Source of the DNA: Kribbella sindirgiensis
GTDB lineage: Bacteria > Actinomycetota > Actinomycetes > Propionibacteriales > Kribbellaceae
Direction of reading: 5' to 3'
Assembly (NCBI RefSeq): GCF_004331435.1
Contig: NZ_SJKA01000001.1
Location: forward strand, 620,001-684,000
Length of the DNA: 64,000 nucleotides
In this document: positions 8,237 to 17,697 of the stretch, piece after piece
How positions within the stretch are numbered: the first letter of the stretch is position 1
Layout: each line of letters opens with the position of its first letter
Translations under genes and position numbers: made by a program
The notes under the pieces: model-generated
Told to the model about the DNA's origin: nothing
Database searches by the model: none
Seen by the model: the letters and a program-made list of their open reading frames with translations, nothing else

Positions 8237-9202
8237 TCAGGAGTCGGTGGGTTTGGTGGGGTCCATCAGGCTGACGATGCGCTCGAGGTCGTCGACCGAG
8301 GCGAACTCGACGGTGATCTTGCCCTTGGTCTTTCCGAGGTCGACCTTGACGCGCGTCTCGAAGCGGTCCGAGAGGCGGTCGGCGAGGTCGACCAGTCGCG
8401 GCGCGACCGGCTTGTTCCGGCGGCGCGCCGGGGTCGGGTCCTCGGCGTTCATGTCGCCGAGCGCAACGATCTCCTCGACCGTCCGCACCGAGAGACCCTC
8501 GGCGACGATCCGCTGTGCGAGCCGCTCGATCGCATCACCGCTGGGTAGTCCGAGCAGCGCTCGCGCATGGCCCGCGGACAGCACGCCGGCCGCAACCCGA
8601 CGCTGAACCGATGCCGGCAGTTTCAGCAGCCGCAGCGTGTTGGAGATCTGTGGCCGCGACCGTCCGATCCGCGTCGCGAGCACCTCCTGCGTGCACCCGA
8701 AGTCGTCGAGCATCTGCTGGTACGCCGCTGCTTCTTCCAGCGGGTTCAGCTGGCTCCGGTGCAGGTTCTCCAGGAGCGCGTCTCGCAGCATCGCATCGTC
8801 CGACGTCTCCCGCACGATCGCCGGGATCGTCGGGAGGCCGGCCTGCTGCGTCGCTCGCCAGCGCCGCTCGCCCATCACCAGTTCGTACGTGTCGCCCTCG
8901 AGTCGACGTACGACGATCGGCTGCAGGAGGCCGATCTCCTTGACGGAGTGGACGAGCTCCTCCATCGCCTCCTCGTCGAAGACGGTTCGGGGCTGCTTCG
9001 GGTTCGGCACGATCTTGTCGACGTCGATCTCCGCGAACGACGCTCCCGGTACCGCGGCGAGCTCCGGCCCCTCCGGCTCCGCCGGCGTCACGACCGGGGG
9101 CGCCCCCGGAATCGAGCTCGACTTGCTGCCGAGGGTCGTGGTGCCTGGCGCCGGCGAGCTGGGGATCAGCGCGCCAAGTCCGCGTCCGAGTCGGGTGTTC
9201 AT
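8237..9202 (-). CDS. parB: Chromosome partitioning protein ParB
   Basis: 321 aa, ATG at 9202 preceded by GAGGGAG. Domains: variable N terminus; ParB/Srx CTPase domain with [18 protein letters not shown] (about 63-80), [10 protein letters not shown] and the CTP-binding GERRWRA (111-117), and [13 protein letters not shown] around 170-196 ([20 protein letters not shown]) that reads parS; C-terminal dimerisation region ending [15 protein letters not shown]. It loads at parS as a CTP-dependent clamp and with ParA segregates the origin. Four parS-like sites lie within 4.3 kb. Confidence 0.98.
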   Translation of the reverse strand: MNTRLGRGLGALIPSSPAPGTTTLGSKSSSIPGAPPVVTPAEPEGPELAAVPGASFAEIDVDKIVPNPKQPRTVFDEEAMEELVHSVKEIGLLQPIVVRRLEGDTYELVMGERRWRATQQAGLPTIPAIVRETSDDAMLRDALLENLHRSQLNPLEEAAAYQQMLDDFGCTQEVLATRIGRSRPQISNTLRLLKLPASVQRRVAAGVLSAGHARALLGLPSGDAIERLAQRIVAEGLSVRTVEEIVALGDMNAEDPTPARRRNKPVAPRLVDLADRLSDRFETRVKVDLGKTKGKITVEFASVDDLERIVSLMDPTKPTDS

Positions 9203-9296
9203 CGCGCTCCCTCGAGGTCGACATCCTGCTGAGCTACTGCTGGCCTACCACAACGCACACCGGACTCCGCTACTCCCGTACCGGCGGCCGTGGGCC

Positions 9297-9310
9297 GTTT
9301 CACGTGAAAC
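9297..9310. other. parS: parS site 2 (parB-parA intergenic)
   Basis: GTTTCACGTGAAAC core, extended to an 18-bp perfect palindrome CCGTTTCACGTGAAACGG (9295-9312), immediately downstream of the parA stop. Confidence 0.9.
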
Positions 9311-9317
9311 GGCACCG

Positions 9318-10757
9318 TCAGGCGTTGTTCCGCATCGCGATCTCGCGGGATGCCTCCAGGTACGACAGGGCGCCGGCCGACGCCGGGTCGTATGCGAGCA
9401 CGGTCTGCCCGTGGCTCGGGGCCTCCGAGATACGCACCGAGCGCGGTACGGCGGTCCGCAGTACGGCGTCCTTGAAATGGCCGCGCACCTCGGCGGCGAC
9501 CTCACCGGCCAGCTTCGTGCGGGCGTCGTACATCGTGAGCAGGATCGTCGAGACGTCGAGCCCGGGGTTCAGGTGCGACTTGACCATGTCGATGTGCCGG
9601 AGCAGCTGCGAGAGGCCCTCGAGCGCGTAGTACTCGCTCTGGATCGGGACCAGCACCTCGCGGGCGGCGGTCAGTGCGTTCACGGTCAGCAGGCCGAGCG
9701 ACGGCGGGCAGTCGATGAAGACGTAGTCGTACTTCTCCCCCGCGGCCTCGGTCTCGGCCAGGTACGCCTCCAGCACGGTCTTCAGCCGGCTCTCCCGCGC
9801 CACCAGACTGACGAGTTCGATCTCCGCGCCGGCGAGGTCGATGGTCGCCGGGATCACCTGGATGCCCGGGTGCTCGGCGCACGGCTGGGTCAGCTTGCTG
9901 AGCGGCTCGCCTTCGATCACGGCCTCGTACACCCCGGGCGTACCCTCGGCGTGGTCGATGCCCAGGGCGGTCGACGCGTTGCCCTGCGGGTCGAGGTCGA
10001 TGACCAGGATCTTCGCGCCGTACAGGGCGAGGCCGGCGGCGACGTTCACCGTCGTCGTGGTCTTGCCGACACCGCCCTTCTGGTTGGCGACGACGAAGAC
10101 TCGGGTCTGGGCGGGCAGCGGGAACTCCCGGCCCATCGTGCGTCCTTCATTCACCAGCAGGGTCCGTTCGGTGGCGGCGGCGATCGGAGTCTCGAGGAGT
10201 CGTCGCTGAAGCTCGTCCGACGTGGCCCGCGCGGCGATCTGTGCGGCAGTCATAGCGCCCATTCCAATAGGTGCGGGACTTGGCCCGAAGAGGATGTCTG
10301 TAGGGGTCGGGGCGGGTCTGCCCCCAGCTCTGTCCACAGGCTTCTGTGGACGGATTCCCGTGTGCGGGAGCAGTTTCATGCGGTCGTCATCCACAGGCGG
10401 TGGAGACTCCGAAAGGTCCGGTTCGACGTCCACCAGTGACGCCGAATCGGGCCTGGAACCATCATCCCGCATGTCCGGCGTTTCACGTGAAACGGACGCC
10501 GGATCGTCGGCCGCCGGACTGTCGAGACCGGCCGCCGCGGCGGCCTGAAGTCCCGAGGTGTCGATCGGCGGCGACAGGGGCGGTTGCTCTGCAGCCGAGG
10601 TCGAAGAGGTCTGTGCCGGGGCAGCGGGAGCGGGTTCCTGACTCACCACACGAACGGCTGAATCCGGTTCGGTCGGCCAGCCGATGCCTTGTGACGACGT
10701 CGGTACGCCGGTGCTCTTCTCGGGCCATCCGAGGGCACGACTCACCAACCCGCTCAC
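9318..10757 (-). CDS. parA: Chromosome partitioning ATPase ParA with long N-terminal extension
   Basis: 479 aa from the GTG at 10757, which overlaps the rsmG stop by 4 bp (GTGA). The ATPase core starts near residue 205: deviant Walker [10 protein letters not shown] (about 227-235), [16 protein letters not shown], and [16 protein letters not shown]. Residues 1-204 are Pro/Ala/Ser-rich and probably disordered; they include VSRET (89-93), encoded by an internal parS site. Most ParA proteins begin shortly before the Walker A motif, so an internal start such as the one before [12 protein letters not shown] is possible, but coupling to rsmG favours the long form. Confidence 0.95.
   Translation of the reverse strand: MSGLVSRALGWPEKSTGVPTSSQGIGWPTEPDSAVRVVSQEPAPAAPAQTSSTSAAEQPPLSPPIDTSGLQAAAAAGLDSPAADDPASVSRETPDMRDDGSRPDSASLVDVEPDLSESPPPVDDDRMKLLPHTGIRPQKPVDRAGGRPAPTPTDILFGPSPAPIGMGAMTAAQIAARATSDELQRRLLETPIAAATERTLLVNEGRTMGREFPLPAQTRVFVVANQKGGVGKTTTTVNVAAGLALYGAKILVIDLDPQGNASTALGIDHAEGTPGVYEAVIEGEPLSKLTQPCAEHPGIQVIPATIDLAGAEIELVSLVARESRLKTVLEAYLAETEAAGEKYDYVFIDCPPSLGLLTVNALTAAREVLVPIQSEYYALEGLSQLLRHIDMVKSHLNPGLDVSTILLTMYDARTKLAGEVAAEVRGHFKDAVLRTAVPRSVRISEAPSHGQTVLAYDPASAGALSYLEASREIAMRNNA
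10480..10493. other. parS: parS site 3, inside parA
   Basis: GTTTCACGTGAAAC within the parA N-terminal extension; read on the minus strand it encodes Val-Ser-Arg-Glu-Thr. CG flanks extend it to 16 bp of symmetry. Confidence 0.9.
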
Positions 10758-11425
10758 CTCCCGTGTCTTGCGTGCCGGGATCCCCCTGCAGCACGTCCGG
10801 CCACAATACTCACCACAGTCGTGGGGTTGGCCAGTTCATCGCCGCCGAGTTGGTGAATATGACAAAGCTCTGCGCCGAGCTTCATCAATTCGCGCTCTGA
10901 GGCGTCCAGCTCCTCCTCTGCAGACGCCCCTTTCATCGCCAGCATCAGTCCGCCCTCGACACACAACGGCAGACACCACCTCGCCAGTTTGGCCAACGGA
11001 GCGACCGCCCGAGAGGTCACCACGTCGTACGACGCCGGCGGCAGGTCCTCGGCCCGTGCCCGGACGACGGTCGCGTTCTCGAGCCCGAGTGCGTCGACCG
11101 CATCCTGGAGGAAGGTCGTGCGTCGCAGCAGCGGCTCGACGAGGTCCACCTGAAGATCCGGGCGGACGATCGCGAGCACGATGCCCGGCAGTCCCGCACC
11201 GGTGCCGACGTCGGCGACCGATGACTCCTCCGGGATCAGTCGCTCGACGACAGCGCAGTTCAGCAGGTGCCGGTCCCAGAGCCGCGGAACCTCCCGCGGC
11301 CCGATCAGTCCGCGCAACGTTCCCTCGGTCGCCAGCAACTCGGCGTACGCCGAAAGCGGCACCGCCGCCCGTGGAAACAGCTTGTCCACGAGCGGCGGTG
11401 TTTCACGTGAAACGTTCTCGGTCAC
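10754..11425 (-). CDS. rsmG: 16S rRNA (guanine527-N7)-methyltransferase RsmG
   Basis: About 223 aa from the GTG at 11425; a GTG at 11473 would overlap the upstream gene by 38 bp and give a longer, less typical N terminus. RsmG signatures: [22 protein letters not shown], the SAM site [18 protein letters not shown], and [16 protein letters not shown]. Methylates G527 of 16S rRNA in the 530 loop. Residues 5-9 are VSRET, encoded by parS site 4. Standard position between jag and parA; the stop overlaps parA. Confidence 0.95.
   Translation of the reverse strand: MTENVSRETPPLVDKLFPRAAVPLSAYAELLATEGTLRGLIGPREVPRLWDRHLLNCAVVERLIPEESSVADVGTGAGLPGIVLAIVRPDLQVDLVEPLLRRTTFLQDAVDALGLENATVVRARAEDLPPASYDVVTSRAVAPLAKLARWCLPLCVEGGLMLAMKGASAEEELDASERELMKLGAELCHIHQLGGDELANPTTVVSIVAGRAAGGSRHARHGR
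11400..11413. other. parS: parS site 4, inside rsmG 5' end
   Basis: GTTTCACGTGAAAC (with flanks TGTTTCACGTGAAACG, 15 of 16 to consensus). It encodes VSRET at rsmG residues 5-9. Confidence 0.9.
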
Positions 11426-11435
11426 GGGCGTGCTG

Positions 11436-11957
11436 TCATGGCTGGACCACCACGCGGCGGCGGGGCTCTTCACCCTCGGACTCCGACGTCAGGCCGGCCG
11501 CCGCGACGACGTCGTGCACGACCTTCCGCTCGAACGGCGTCATCGGGTCGAGCTTCACCGGGGTGCCGGTCGCCTTCGCTTCCTCGACCGCCTTCCGGCC
11601 GACCTCTTCGAGCTCGGCCTTCCGGTTGGCGCGGTAGTTCGACACGTCGAGCATCAGCCGCGACCGCTCACCGGTCTCCCGGTACACAGCCAGCCGGGTC
11701 AGCTCCTGGAGCGCCTCCAGCACCTTCCCGTTCTCGCCGACCAGGTTGTTCAGCTCGGCGCCGACAATGGAGACCGCGGCACGGTCCCCGTCGATGTCCA
11801 TGTCGATATCGCCGTCGAGATCGGCGATGTCGAGCAACTCCTCGAGGTAGTCGGCCGCGATATCGCTCTCGGCCTCGAGCGCCTTCAGGCGGTCGTCGGC
11901 GGAGTTCGTAGCGGCGGACTGCTCCGCCGTGTCGGTGTTCTGCATGCCGTCGGTCAC
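11436..11957 (-). CDS. jag: R3H domain RNA-binding protein (Jag/KhpB family)
   Basis: About 173 aa from the GTG at 11957, which AAGGAG precedes by 5 nt; an in-frame GTG at 11963 overlaps that site. An acidic N terminus is followed by a KH-like domain ([23 protein letters not shown] ... [22 protein letters not shown]) and the R3H domain with [15 protein letters not shown] and [14 protein letters not shown]. The GENGK segment is the KH nucleic-acid loop. Acts with KhpA as an RNA chaperone influencing cell envelope genes. It sits downstream of yidC as usual. Confidence 0.93.
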   Translation of the reverse strand: MTDGMQNTDTAEQSAATNSADDRLKALEAESDIAADYLEELLDIADLDGDIDMDIDGDRAAVSIVGAELNNLVGENGKVLEALQELTRLAVYRETGERSRLMLDVSNYRANRKAELEEVGRKAVEEAKATGTPVKLDPMTPFERKVVHDVVAAAGLTSESEGEEPRRRVVVQP

Positions 11958-12042
11958 GGCCACTCCTTCACAATGTCGGGATCCGCCTCACGGGGACCCG
12001 GGGCATTCACAGCAAGAGGGGGAATCAGGGTGGTGCGCTGGG

Positions 12043-13263
12043 TCAGCGCGAACCGCCCGAGCGCTTCTGCGCCGCCTTCTTCTGCGCGGCCGACTTCGCC
12101 GCGGGCTGGCGCTTGGCTCCCGTACCCTTCTTGCCGGCCGGCTGCTTCTTGGCAGCACCGGCCTGAGTCTTCTTGGGCGTGTCCTGCGGACGCGGGGTGT
12201 CCTCCGGAGCGGACGACGTCGTCTGGCCGTTGTTCGACGCGGCCGCGCCACCGCCACCGGCCGGACCGCCGGTCTTCCGGTCGCTGCGCGACTGCCGCTT
12301 CGGCTGCTGCCGCTGCGCGGGACGACGGTCCGTCGTCTCGGTCTCGGTGTCCGCGCCCTCGGTCCCCGGCACGCCCTCGTCGGCCGCGCGGCCGTGGCGC
12401 AGGTTCTGCTCACGCTTGCGGGCCTGCATGGCGTCGTACGCCGGAGTGCCCGGAGCGGGGTTGCGGCGGATCACGTAGAACTGCTGACCCATCGTCCACA
12501 CGTTGGAGACGAACCAGTAGATCAGCACACCGATCGGGAAGTTGAAGCCACCGATGAGGAAGAAGATCGGGAAGACGTACAGCATGATCTTCTGCATCTG
12601 CGCGGCCTGGCCGGTGAGGGCCTCCTTCGGCATGTTCTTGCGCATCAGCTGCAGCTGCGTGATGAACATCGTCGCCGTCATCAGGATGATCAGCACGATC
12701 GCGACGACCTTGACGTTGCCGGCGCCGTCGCCGTTCGCCTTCAGGAAGGTCTGCGAGATCTCGGCGCCGAAGATCTTCGCGTGCTGCAGCGACTGGACGT
12801 GCGGGTCCATGATGCTGCTGTGCGTCTTGCCCTTCGACGCGTAGTCGAGCACGCGGAACAGGGCCAGGAAGATCGGCGACTGCAGCAGCAGCGGCAGGCA
12901 CGAGGAGAACGGGTTGGTCCCGGTCTCCTTGTACAGCTTCATCATTTCCTGACCGAGCTTCTCCCGGTCGTGGCCGTACTTCTTCTGCAGCTCCTTCATC
13001 TTCGGCTGCAGCAGCTGCATGTTCCGGCTGGAGCGGATCTGCCGGACGAACAGCGGAATCAGGAGGGTCCGGATGACGATCGTCAGGCCGGCGATGGAGA
13101 GCGCCCAGGCCCAGCCACCGTTCGGGTCGAGCACCTGGCTGAGCAGCCAGTGCCACCCGACCAGCAGTGCGGATACGGCCCAGTACAGCGGCGTCATCAC
13201 CGTGTTGAACAGGTCTACGATCCCGTCCCACACCGCGAGCCCGGGGATGGCCAGAAGAGTCAC
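12043..13263 (-). CDS. yidC: Membrane protein insertase YidC (Oxa1 family)
   Basis: 406 aa, GTG at 13263 directly after the yidD stop. Short type without the large periplasmic domain, as in Gram-positives. YidC core: IVIRTLLIPLFVRQIRSSRN with the conserved groove Arg, LQPKMKELQKKYGHDREKL, NPFSSCLPLLLQSPIFLALFRVL, and two late helices ending ISNVWTMGQ-like FVSNVWTMGQQF. The last 130 residues are a Lys/Arg/Gln/Ala-rich cytoplasmic tail, probably ribosome-contacting. Inserts membrane proteins with or without SecYEG. Confidence 0.97.
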   Translation of the reverse strand: MTLLAIPGLAVWDGIVDLFNTVMTPLYWAVSALLVGWHWLLSQVLDPNGGWAWALSIAGLTIVIRTLLIPLFVRQIRSSRNMQLLQPKMKELQKKYGHDREKLGQEMMKLYKETGTNPFSSCLPLLLQSPIFLALFRVLDYASKGKTHSSIMDPHVQSLQHAKIFGAEISQTFLKANGDGAGNVKVVAIVLIILMTATMFITQLQLMRKNMPKEALTGQAAQMQKIMLYVFPIFFLIGGFNFPIGVLIYWFVSNVWTMGQQFYVIRRNPAPGTPAYDAMQARKREQNLRHGRAADEGVPGTEGADTETETTDRRPAQRQQPKRQSRSDRKTGGPAGGGGAAASNNGQTTSSAPEDTPRPQDTPKKTQAGAAKKQPAGKKGTGAKRQPAAKSAAQKKAAQKRSGGSR

Positions 13264-13578
13264 TCACACACCTCGCTGCACAGGCCCGGCGTCGGCTGAC
13301 GGTCCGGGCTGGTTGGCGGAGAGAGACTCTCCGCGCTGGTCGACATCTCTGGGAGGAACGGGGTCGTAGCCTCCGGGGTTCCACGGGTGGCAGCGAAGGA
13401 GTCGTCTCCCCGCCAGCCAGCTACCGCGCACCGCACCGTGGCGTTCGACCGCTTCCAAGGCATACGCCGAACAACTCGGGTAGAACCTGCAGACCTGCCC
13501 GTACAGCGGGCTGATCAGCAGCCGGTACAACTTCAGGAAACCGATGATCCCGCTGCGCACGGGATTGATCCGCATCAT
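13264..13578 (-). CDS. yidD: Membrane protein insertion efficiency factor YidD
   Basis: 104 aa, starts at ATG 13578 overlapping the rnpA stop by 4 bp. Contains the family core [20 protein letters not shown] with the Cys pair, [20 protein letters not shown], and [16 protein letters not shown]. The C-terminal 25 residues are a polar tail. Small amphipathic protein that helps YidC-dependent insertion; gene is back-to-back with rnpA and yidC in one operon. Confidence 0.96.
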   Translation of the reverse strand: MMRINPVRSGIIGFLKLYRLLISPLYGQVCRFYPSCSAYALEAVERHGAVRGSWLAGRRLLRCHPWNPGGYDPVPPRDVDQRGESLSANQPGPSADAGPVQRGV

Positions 13579-13916
13579 GGCCGCAGCACCCGGCTCAGGG
13601 CGCCGTCGACGTCGGCCGCGAGCTCGTCGTACGACGCCGTGGCGGACGACGGGAGCGCGCGGACGACGGTCAGGCTGCCGGCCGGGAGATCGGAGAGCCG
13701 CGTCGCCAGGACCGCACGCAGACGGCGGTGGACCCGGTTCCGCAGAACCGCGTTGCCCACCGCCTTGTTCACAACGAATCCGACGCGCGCCGGGCCGGGT
13801 TCACCGGCCTGCGCCAGCACGTGCAGAACCACCACGCGTCGCGCCGCGCGCCGTCCGGAGCGGACGGCGCGACGGAAGTCGTCGGACCGGCGCAACCGGT
13901 TCGACGCGGGCAACAC
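13575..13916 (-). CDS. rnpA: Ribonuclease P protein component
   Basis: About 113 aa from the GTG at 13916 ([20 protein letters not shown]). The open frame continues to 14234 but that part crosses rpmH and is not coding. RNase P fold markers: [21 protein letters not shown], the RNR motif that binds P RNA, and the N-terminal [11 protein letters not shown]. Processes pre-tRNA 5' ends with the RNA subunit. Lies between rpmH and yidD as in nearly all bacteria. Confidence 0.96.
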   Translation of the reverse strand: MLPASNRLRRSDDFRRAVRSGRRAARRVVVLHVLAQAGEPGPARVGFVVNKAVGNAVLRNRVHRRLRAVLATRLSDLPAGSLTVVRALPSSATASYDELAADVDGALSRVLRP

Positions 13917-13942
13917 GAGGTGGTCACCGTCAGATGGGTCGC

Positions 13943-14080
13943 TCAGGCCGCGAGGCGCTGACGACCCTTGCCACGGCGGGCAGCGATGATCGCGCGACCC
14001 GCACGGGTACGCATCCGAAGACGGAAGCCGTGCTTCTTGTGCCGACGACGGTTGTTCGGCTGGAACGTCCGCTTGCTCAC
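13943..14080 (-). CDS. rpmH: 50S ribosomal protein L34
   Basis: 45 aa from the GTG at 14080: [18 protein letters not shown] and [17 protein letters not shown] are the L34 signature. GGAG at about 8 nt upstream sets the start. It is the first gene of the leftward rpmH-rnpA-yidD-yidC-jag-rsmG-parA-parB run, divergent from dnaA. Confidence 0.98.
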   Translation of the reverse strand: MSKRTFQPNNRRRHKKHGFRLRMRTRAGRAIIAARRGKGRQRLAA

Positions 14081-14663
14081 TGGAATGACTCCGGTTACTC
14101 GAGAACACAAATGTCGACAAATCCACTGATTGGATCTGTCCAAGGTGCCTGTCCTGCACACCGTCGGAGAACCAGAGAACAGGTCCCGCAGGGAGCGCAG
14201 CACGAAACGGCCGGCTCAACACCGACCGATCCACGGTACGTGGCTCCTTGTGGACAGGTCAAACCAGGTATCCCCAGACTTTTCCACAGGCTTGTGGACA
14301 GGGTAGTGGGCAACCGATCGGGCCAGGATTCGTCACTGTCCGACCGGAACGACGACAGAGAGCGATTTCGCACCACGACTACGCTCCGGCGTCCACCCGA
14401 CACGCCGAAGGTTGCCCCCAATTTGCTGTTCATAGCCTGTGGATGACGGCTTGAAGGTGCCTGCTCGGACTTGTTAGCGTCACTCCCTCACACCAGAGGT
14501 CCCACACCCCGCGATCGGTAACCAACCTGCTCCGGCGGTCGTTCACAACTGTGGACAACCGTGTGGACAGACACCGCACGGTGGTCGGGTCGAACGGTCG
14601 CGCAGCTCGGGAGGAACCCCGGATCGCGCCGGCCACCGCAGCGACGAAATCGGGGAGCAACGC
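14081..14663. promoter_or_regulatory. rpmH-dnaA divergent region with DnaA boxes
   Basis: 583 bp without a gene. DnaA-box matches (consensus TTGTCCACA / TGTGGACAA): 14249-14257 TGTGGACAG, 14280-14288 TTTTCCACA, 14293-14301 TGTGGACAG, 14438-14446 TGTGGATGA, 14550-14558 TGTGGACAA (exact) and 14562-14570 TGTGGACAG. The last two are 94-114 bp before the distal dnaA start and could mediate dnaA autorepression. These boxes are closer to consensus than those in the dnaA-dnaN gap, so this region may be part of the origin. Promoters of rpmH and dnaA must lie here. Confidence 0.75.
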
Positions 14664-17234
14664 GTGGTCGAGGACCATTCCGCCAGTGCGGAATTCACAC
14701 CGGTGGAATTCACGGCCGAGTACCGGGCGGAGTACAGCGCCGACGGCCGGCAGGACCTCAGGCCCGAACCCGACGCCGACATCCGTCCCGAACCCGAGGC
14801 GAACTTCCGCACCGAGGTCCGGCCCACGCCGGAGGCCGAGCCGCGCGCCGAGACCGGGCCGGTGACGCCACTGCAGCCGCCGCTGCCCACGCCGGCCCAG
14901 ACGCCGACGCCGGCCCAGGCGCCGACGCCGCGGATGGACCCGGGTGACTATCTGAGCCCGTCGCTTCCGATCCCGATGCCCGAACCGCCGGCCGCGGGGT
15001 ACCGTCCCGCACCGCCCGCAGCTCCGTACGGCTACCGCTCCGAACTCGAGCGCGCGGCCACCGATCTTCCGTCCGGCCCAGCTCAGTCCGCGGCAGGTAC
15101 GACGTACTTCGGTGCGGCGCCGGCCGTCAACCAGTACCCCGGCGCGGGTCATGCCTGGGGTACGGCGGATTGGGGTACTGGCGGCAATGCACCAGGCGCG
15201 GTACCCATCGAGGGGGAGGCACGTGTGGACAACGCATCCACCAACCAGTGGTCACCCGACAACCGGCCAACGCAGGAGACCACGGCCGAACACCCTCCAG
15301 CCGACTCTCCAACTCCAGAGCCGGCACCCGACCGCCTCTTCCCCGAGGCACAGCAGCCACAGCAGCCGTCCGCTCAGCCGACCCCCCAGGAGCCCGCTCA
15401 GCAGCCGCCCGCTCCCCAGTCACTTCCGGCCACCCCGCCGGACTCAGCTCCACAGCAGCCCGCATTCCAGCAGCCGGCCCCGCAACCTCCCCAGCCGCAG
15501 TACACCCAACAGCCGGGTGCACAGCAGGCAGCTCCACAACAGCAGGCACCCGAGCAGCAGGCATCTCAGCACCACGCACCTCAGCAACAGGCGCCTCAGC
15601 AGCCCGCGGCAGTGACGGATCTTGGGGAAGCCTGGGCCCGGGTGCTTGCTGGCCTGCCGCCCAACCAACGCGCCTGGCTGACCAACTCGCGTCCGGTGAC
15701 CCTGCACGAGAGCACCGCGATCGTCGCCGTACCCGACGACTTCACCCGCGGTCAGCTCGAGACGCGCCTCCGCCCCGACCTGGAGCGGATCCTCACCGAG
15801 AGCTTCGGTCGCGACATCCGCATCGCGGTCACCGTCGACCCGTCGCTCGACCCGGAGCTCCGCGAGCAGCAGGCGCCCCAGCAACCGCAGTACACCCAGC
15901 AGCCGGTGCAGCACCCGCAACAGCACTCCCAGCACGCACCGCAACAGCAACCGATGCAGCAGCCCATGCAGCCGGTTCAGCAGCCACCCGCCGTACGCGA
16001 ACCGCTTCGCACCGACGGCGCGTTCCAGCCGACGATCCAGTCCGCCCTGACCGACCCGGACAACCAGTTCAGCCAGCCGGCCCAAGCCCCGCAGCAGTAC
16101 CAGCAGCAGCCGCAACAGTCTTCGTTCGGCCAGCCGCTCGGATCGGTCGCCCCGCCGCCGAACGGTTCGACCCAGCCGGCCACCGAGGCGCAGGGCGAGG
16201 CCCGGCTGAACCCGAAGTACACCTTCGAGACCTTTGTCATCGGTAGCTCGAACCGGTTCGCGCACGCGGCCGCGGTCGCCGTCGCCGAGGCCCCGGGCAA
16301 GGCGTACAACCCACAGCTGATCTACGGCGACTCCGGTCTGGGCAAGACCCACCTGCTGCACGCGATCGGGCACTACGTCCGCAGTCTCTACACCGGTGCG
16401 CGCGTGCGGTACGTCTCCAGCGAAGAGTTCACCAACGACTTCATCAACGCGATCCGCGACGACAAGGCGTCCCAGTTCCAGCGCCGGTACCGCGACGTCG
16501 ACGTACTGCTGATCGACGACATCCAGTTCCTGGAAGGCAAGATCCAGACCCAGGAAGAGTTCTTCCACACCTTCAACACGCTGCACAACGCGAACAAGCA
16601 GATCGTGATCAGCTCCGACCGCGCGCCGAAACGACTGGAGGCGCTGGAGGACCGGCTGCGGAACCGGTTCGAGTGGGGCCTGATCACCGACATCCAGCCG
16701 CCGGACCTCGAGACCCGGATCGCGATCCTGCGGAAGAAGGCCGCCACCGAGCGGCTGACCGCGCCGCCGGAGGTGCTGGAGTTCATCGCGTCGAAGGTGC
16801 AGACGAACATCCGGGAGCTCGAAGGCGCCCTGATCCGGGTCACCGCGTTCGCCAGCCTGAACCGGCAGCCGGTCGACCTGAGCCTCGCCGAGATCGTGCT
16901 GAAGGACCTGATCCCCGAAGGCAGCAAGCCCGAGGTGACCGCCAGCATGATCATGGGCCAGACCGCGTCGTACTTCGGACTCTCCATCGACGACCTGTGC
17001 GGTTCGAGCCGCAGCCGGGTGCTCGTCACGGCCCGCCAGATCGCCATGTATCTGTGCCGCGAGCTGACGGATCTGTCGCTGCCGAAGATCGGTCAGCAGT
17101 TCGGCGGCCGTGACCACACGACCGTGATGCACGCCGAACGGAAGATCCGGCAACTGATGTCGGAACGCCGCAGCGTCTTCAATCAGGTCACCGAACTGAC
17201 CAACCGGATCAAGCACCAAGCCAAGCAGCAATAA
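14664..17234 (+). CDS. dnaA: Chromosomal replication initiator DnaA with long N-terminal extension
   Basis: 856 aa from the GTG at 14664 (GGGGAG upstream), or 669 aa from the GTG at 15225, which has a stronger GGGGGAGG 5 nt upstream. Residues 1-315 (long form) are low complexity: acidic/Pro-rich, then Gln/Pro-rich. Domain I starts near 316 ([21 protein letters not shown]). A second Gln/Pro linker is domain II. Domain III has Walker [12 protein letters not shown] (about 555-565), Walker [11 protein letters not shown] (about 614-623) and the sensor II region; domain IV has the box-binding [15 protein letters not shown]. Codon use stays high-GC in the third position throughout, so the extension is probably translated at least in part. 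Confidence 0.97.
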   Translation: MVEDHSASAEFTPVEFTAEYRAEYSADGRQDLRPEPDADIRPEPEANFRTEVRPTPEAEPRAETGPVTPLQPPLPTPAQTPTPAQAPTPRMDPGDYLSPSLPIPMPEPPAAGYRPAPPAAPYGYRSELERAATDLPSGPAQSAAGTTYFGAAPAVNQYPGAGHAWGTADWGTGGNAPGAVPIEGEARVDNASTNQWSPDNRPTQETTAEHPPADSPTPEPAPDRLFPEAQQPQQPSAQPTPQEPAQQPPAPQSLPATPPDSAPQQPAFQQPAPQPPQPQYTQQPGAQQAAPQQQAPEQQASQHHAPQQQAPQQPAAVTDLGEAWARVLAGLPPNQRAWLTNSRPVTLHESTAIVAVPDDFTRGQLETRLRPDLERILTESFGRDIRIAVTVDPSLDPELREQQAPQQPQYTQQPVQHPQQHSQHAPQQQPMQQPMQPVQQPPAVREPLRTDGAFQPTIQSALTDPDNQFSQPAQAPQQYQQQPQQSSFGQPLGSVAPPPNGSTQPATEAQGEARLNPKYTFETFVIGSSNRFAHAAAVAVAEAPGKAYNPQLIYGDSGLGKTHLLHAIGHYVRSLYTGARVRYVSSEEFTNDFINAIRDDKASQFQRRYRDVDVLLIDDIQFLEGKIQTQEEFFHTFNTLHNANKQIVISSDRAPKRLEALEDRLRNRFEWGLITDIQPPDLETRIAILRKKAATERLTAPPEVLEFIASKVQTNIRELEGALIRVTAFASLNRQPVDLSLAEIVLKDLIPEGSKPEVTASMIMGQTASYFGLSIDDLCGSSRSRVLVTARQIAMYLCRELTDLSLPKIGQQFGGRDHTTVMHAERKIRQLMSERRSVFNQVTELTNRIKHQAKQQ
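15224..15232 (+). promoter_or_regulatory. Exact DnaA box over the alternative dnaA start
   Basis: TGTGGACAA overlaps the GTG at 15225-15227 that follows GGGGGAGG (15212-15219). Either a DnaA-binding regulatory site at the true translation start or chance within a VDN codon string. Confidence 0.5.
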
Positions 17235-17697
17235 CCACACAGGCTGGGGACACAGCTGTGGAAAACTGTGGGTATCGCCGTGGAAAGGTCCGGTTGGGGT
17301 GTGGATCGCCTGTGGGGACAGATTTCGCCGTCCACGGCCGTCCCCAGCACAAGCGAGCGTCGTCCACACGGCGTCCCCACCCCAAAACAGGGTCTGACCT
17401 GCGAACTCGGCGCTTTTCCACAGTATCCACCGGTGCGAAGAACACTATGGAATCTGTAGAGAGATCGAAGGCCACAAAACGATCGAGCGGCCCGATCTGG
17501 GGAAAACCCCGATCTCGCGCCGGCTTGCGGGACCTGTCAGGCTGTTCCCGTGAGACCGCGAGGAGCAGTTCGCGGCCGCGTAGGAACGACGCCGACGCGA
17601 CCCGCCCGAAGCGCCACGTCAGGCCCGATGGGCGCACAGCACCTTTGTCCGTGGCAGGATCTGCCTGGCACACAGCCGAAACAGGAGGCACCCAGCG
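17235..17697. other. oriC: Replication origin oriC (dnaA-dnaN intergenic region)
   Basis: 463 bp without a gene between dnaA and dnaN, the usual actinobacterial oriC position. Degenerate DnaA boxes in both orientations include 17257-17265 TGTGGAAAA, 17267-17275 TGTGGGTAT, 17300-17308 TGTGGATCG, 17311-17319 TGTGGGGAC, 17360-17368 TCGTCCACA and 17414-17422 TTTTCCACA. The most A/T-rich part follows at about 17432-17485 (GAACACTATGGAATCTG...), a candidate unwinding element. The dnaN promoter should lie at the right end. Box calls are by eye. Confidence 0.8.

Noticed and set aside
13917..14234. Long upstream extension of the rnpA frame
   Set aside because: Overlaps rpmH on the same strand in another frame and lacks protein-like composition; the GTG at 13916 gives the normal RnpA length.
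15280..15620. CAG/CCG-rich stretch in dnaA as a tandem-repeat locus
   Set aside because: It is Gln/Pro low-complexity coding sequence without a regular unit, so no repeat array is called.
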